From positions 1-6,804 of the forward strand of contig JAUXEQ010000081.1 of NCBI GenBank assembly GCA_030620455.1: a DNA stretch of 6,804 bases, in the 5' to 3' direction. A program made the position numbers and the translations under genes. Shown one piece after another: positions 5,969 to 6,804 of this stretch (its first letter is position 1; every line of letters begins with the position of its first letter). Source of the DNA: a bacterium (GTDB lineage: Bacteria; UBP14; UBA6098; B30-G16). The notes below the pieces were generated by a model. That model made no database searches and had not been told where the DNA came from. It saw only the letters and a list, made by a program, of their open reading frames with translations.

Positions 5969-6688
5969 TTATATATCTATAGCATTAATTTTACCGTTTT
6001 GAGCGGGATTAATACTTGATAGTTCGACTCTTCGTATTTTCATGATATAAAGGAATGTTATAATACCGACGCTATTGCCCAAGACCATCGCAAGAATGAT
6101 TTTCTTAACGGTATACAATGCTTCAGGATACGGTTTTGAAATCAACAGAATCAGTCCCATATGAATTAATTCTATGACAACAACAATTATAAAACCTTTT
6201 TGGATCGAGAAATTTTTCCTTATAGACTTTGAAAATAAACCTGCAACTAATCCTGCAAAGATAGTAGCAATAGAACATGGTATTTTTGTTAATCCGCCCA
6301 AAATGAATCTATGAATTGCTGCTATGATGCCAACTATAAGTCCTATAATAGGACCTCCTATAAAGCCAGCCATAAGTGGACCAAGGTCGCGGGTGTTGGA
6401 AATTGCTCCACCACCAACATCGACTCCAGCGACAGTTCCGTATATTCCTGCTATTGAAAAGAAAACGATAATCCAGATGTATTCTATAAATGTAGCTTTA
6501 GAGGACAATACATGGGCTAAGGTTTTGGTTTTTGAAAATATGAAGACCACGAACATTAGAATGAATATTTTTTCAAACGCTAGGAAAATTAATTTTAAAT
6601 TGGTTTCACTTTCAATTGAATCAGCCCATACCTGCGTGGGGAATAATAAAGCAATGAGGATAAGTACGGCTATCGATGTGTACTTCAT
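5969..6688 (-). CDS. Free-standing 5TM-LYT (LytS/YhcK-type) membrane sensor domain protein
   Basis: The 239-residue protein starts with a likely signal peptide (hydrophobic 6-20, cleavage plausible after VWA at 22), followed by about six hydrophobic segments near 32-51, 67-88, 104-129, 137-153, 165-184 and 195-216. Between them sits the signature of the 5TM-LYT receptor domain: ISNTRDLGPLMAG (96-108), GGPIIGL (111-117), HRFILGG (126-132), and KIPCSIATIFAGLVAGL (135-151). In LytS, BtsS and YpdA this domain is the N-terminal input half of a histidine kinase; BtsS senses pyruvate. Here there is no GAF, no His-kinase core and no GGDEF domain: the frame ends about 20 residues after the last membrane segment, and the next gene is the CoA-transferase. 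The ATG at 6688 has AAGGGAG eight bases upstream. It may signal through a partner or act in transport; the ligand is unknown. Confidence 0.8.
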   Translation of the reverse strand: MKYTSIAVLILIALLFPTQVWADSIESETNLKLIFLAFEKIFILMFVVFIFSKTKTLAHVLSSKATFIEYIWIIVFFSIAGIYGTVAGVDVGGGAISNTRDLGPLMAGFIGGPIIGLIVGIIAAIHRFILGGLTKIPCSIATIFAGLVAGLFSKSIRKNFSIQKGFIIVVVIELIHMGLILLISKPYPEALYTVKKIILAMVLGNSVGIITFLYIMKIRRVELSSINPAQNGKINAIDI

Positions 6689-6733
6689 GTTTTAGGCTCC
6701 CTTGTAGTGTCCTGTATGTATTTGATGTTTCGG

Positions 6734-6760
6734 AAATTATTATTTAACATTTAATAATTT
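6734..6760. repeat. Perfect 9-bp inverted repeat, candidate operator
   Basis: AAATTATTA (6734-6742) and TAATAATTT (6752-6760) are exact reverse complements separated by 9 bp. The repeat directly follows the candidate -10 box of the 5TM-LYT gene, so it would cover the transcription start. All bases in the arms are A or T in an AT-rich region, which raises the odds of chance. Confidence 0.35.
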
Positions 6761-6761
6761 A

Positions 6762-6789
6762 AGTATATTATTAGCAAGGTTTTTTTGAA
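6762..6789 (-). promoter_or_regulatory. Candidate promoter for the 5TM-LYT / CoA-transferase operon
   Basis: On the minus strand TTCAAA (6789-6784, 4/6 match to -35) is followed after 16 bp by TATACT (6767-6762, 5/6 match to -10). A transcript starting near 6755 would have a leader of about 67 nt before the ATG at 6688. Confidence 0.35.
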
Positions 6790-6804
6790 AGATTAAATTT
6801 TTTA

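Overview
This is a low-GC, AT-rich stretch of a bacterial chromosome. It carries five complete protein genes, the first 25 codons of a sixth at the left edge, and a repeat-filled gap of about 500 bp. No rRNA, tRNA, CRISPR array, transposase or phage gene was seen. The genes look like a free-living, probably anaerobic or fermenting bacterium: bacterial MnmG and RsmG, an archaeal-type (ApgM) phosphoglycerate mutase, and a short-chain acyl-CoA:carboxylate CoA-transferase. The pyrimidine-rich hairpin repeats are of a kind I associate with uncultured, low-GC candidate-phylum or Bacteroidota/Chlorobiota-like genomes. The phylum cannot be fixed from this window, so that placement is only a guess.

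Layout, left to right. Positions 1-76 (minus) hold the start of a YkgJ-type cysteine-cluster protein. A 190 bp gap with a candidate promoter follows. Positions 267-2801 (minus) hold the tight pair mnmG then rsmG, 6 bp apart, with a perfect 16-bp palindrome close to the ParB-binding site parS in the last codons of mnmG. A 94 bp divergent gap separates mnmG from apgM (2896-4101, plus). Positions 4102-4608 are non-coding and hold two direct 58-bp copies of a hairpin repeat (R1, R2), a diverged inverted copy between them (M), and an AT-rich terminator-like hairpin. Positions 4609-5910 (minus) encode the CoA-transferase. Just upstream of it, 58 bp away on the same strand, positions 5969-6688 encode a free-standing 5TM-LYT membrane sensor domain with no kinase.

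How the genes fit together. mnmG and rsmG form the conserved gidA-gidB pair for tRNA wobble-uridine and 16S rRNA modification. In many bacteria this pair sits near the origin beside parA-parB. Here parAB do not follow directly, but a parS-like palindrome is present, so origin proximity is a testable idea. The 5TM-LYT protein and the CoA-transferase form a probable two-gene operon. Because some 5TM-LYT histidine kinases sense pyruvate, a link to carboxylate sensing or uptake is an attractive but unproven inference. No whole new multi-gene system is evident; the parS-like site, the kinase-less sensor next to the CoA-transferase, and the composite repeat are the points most worth checking.
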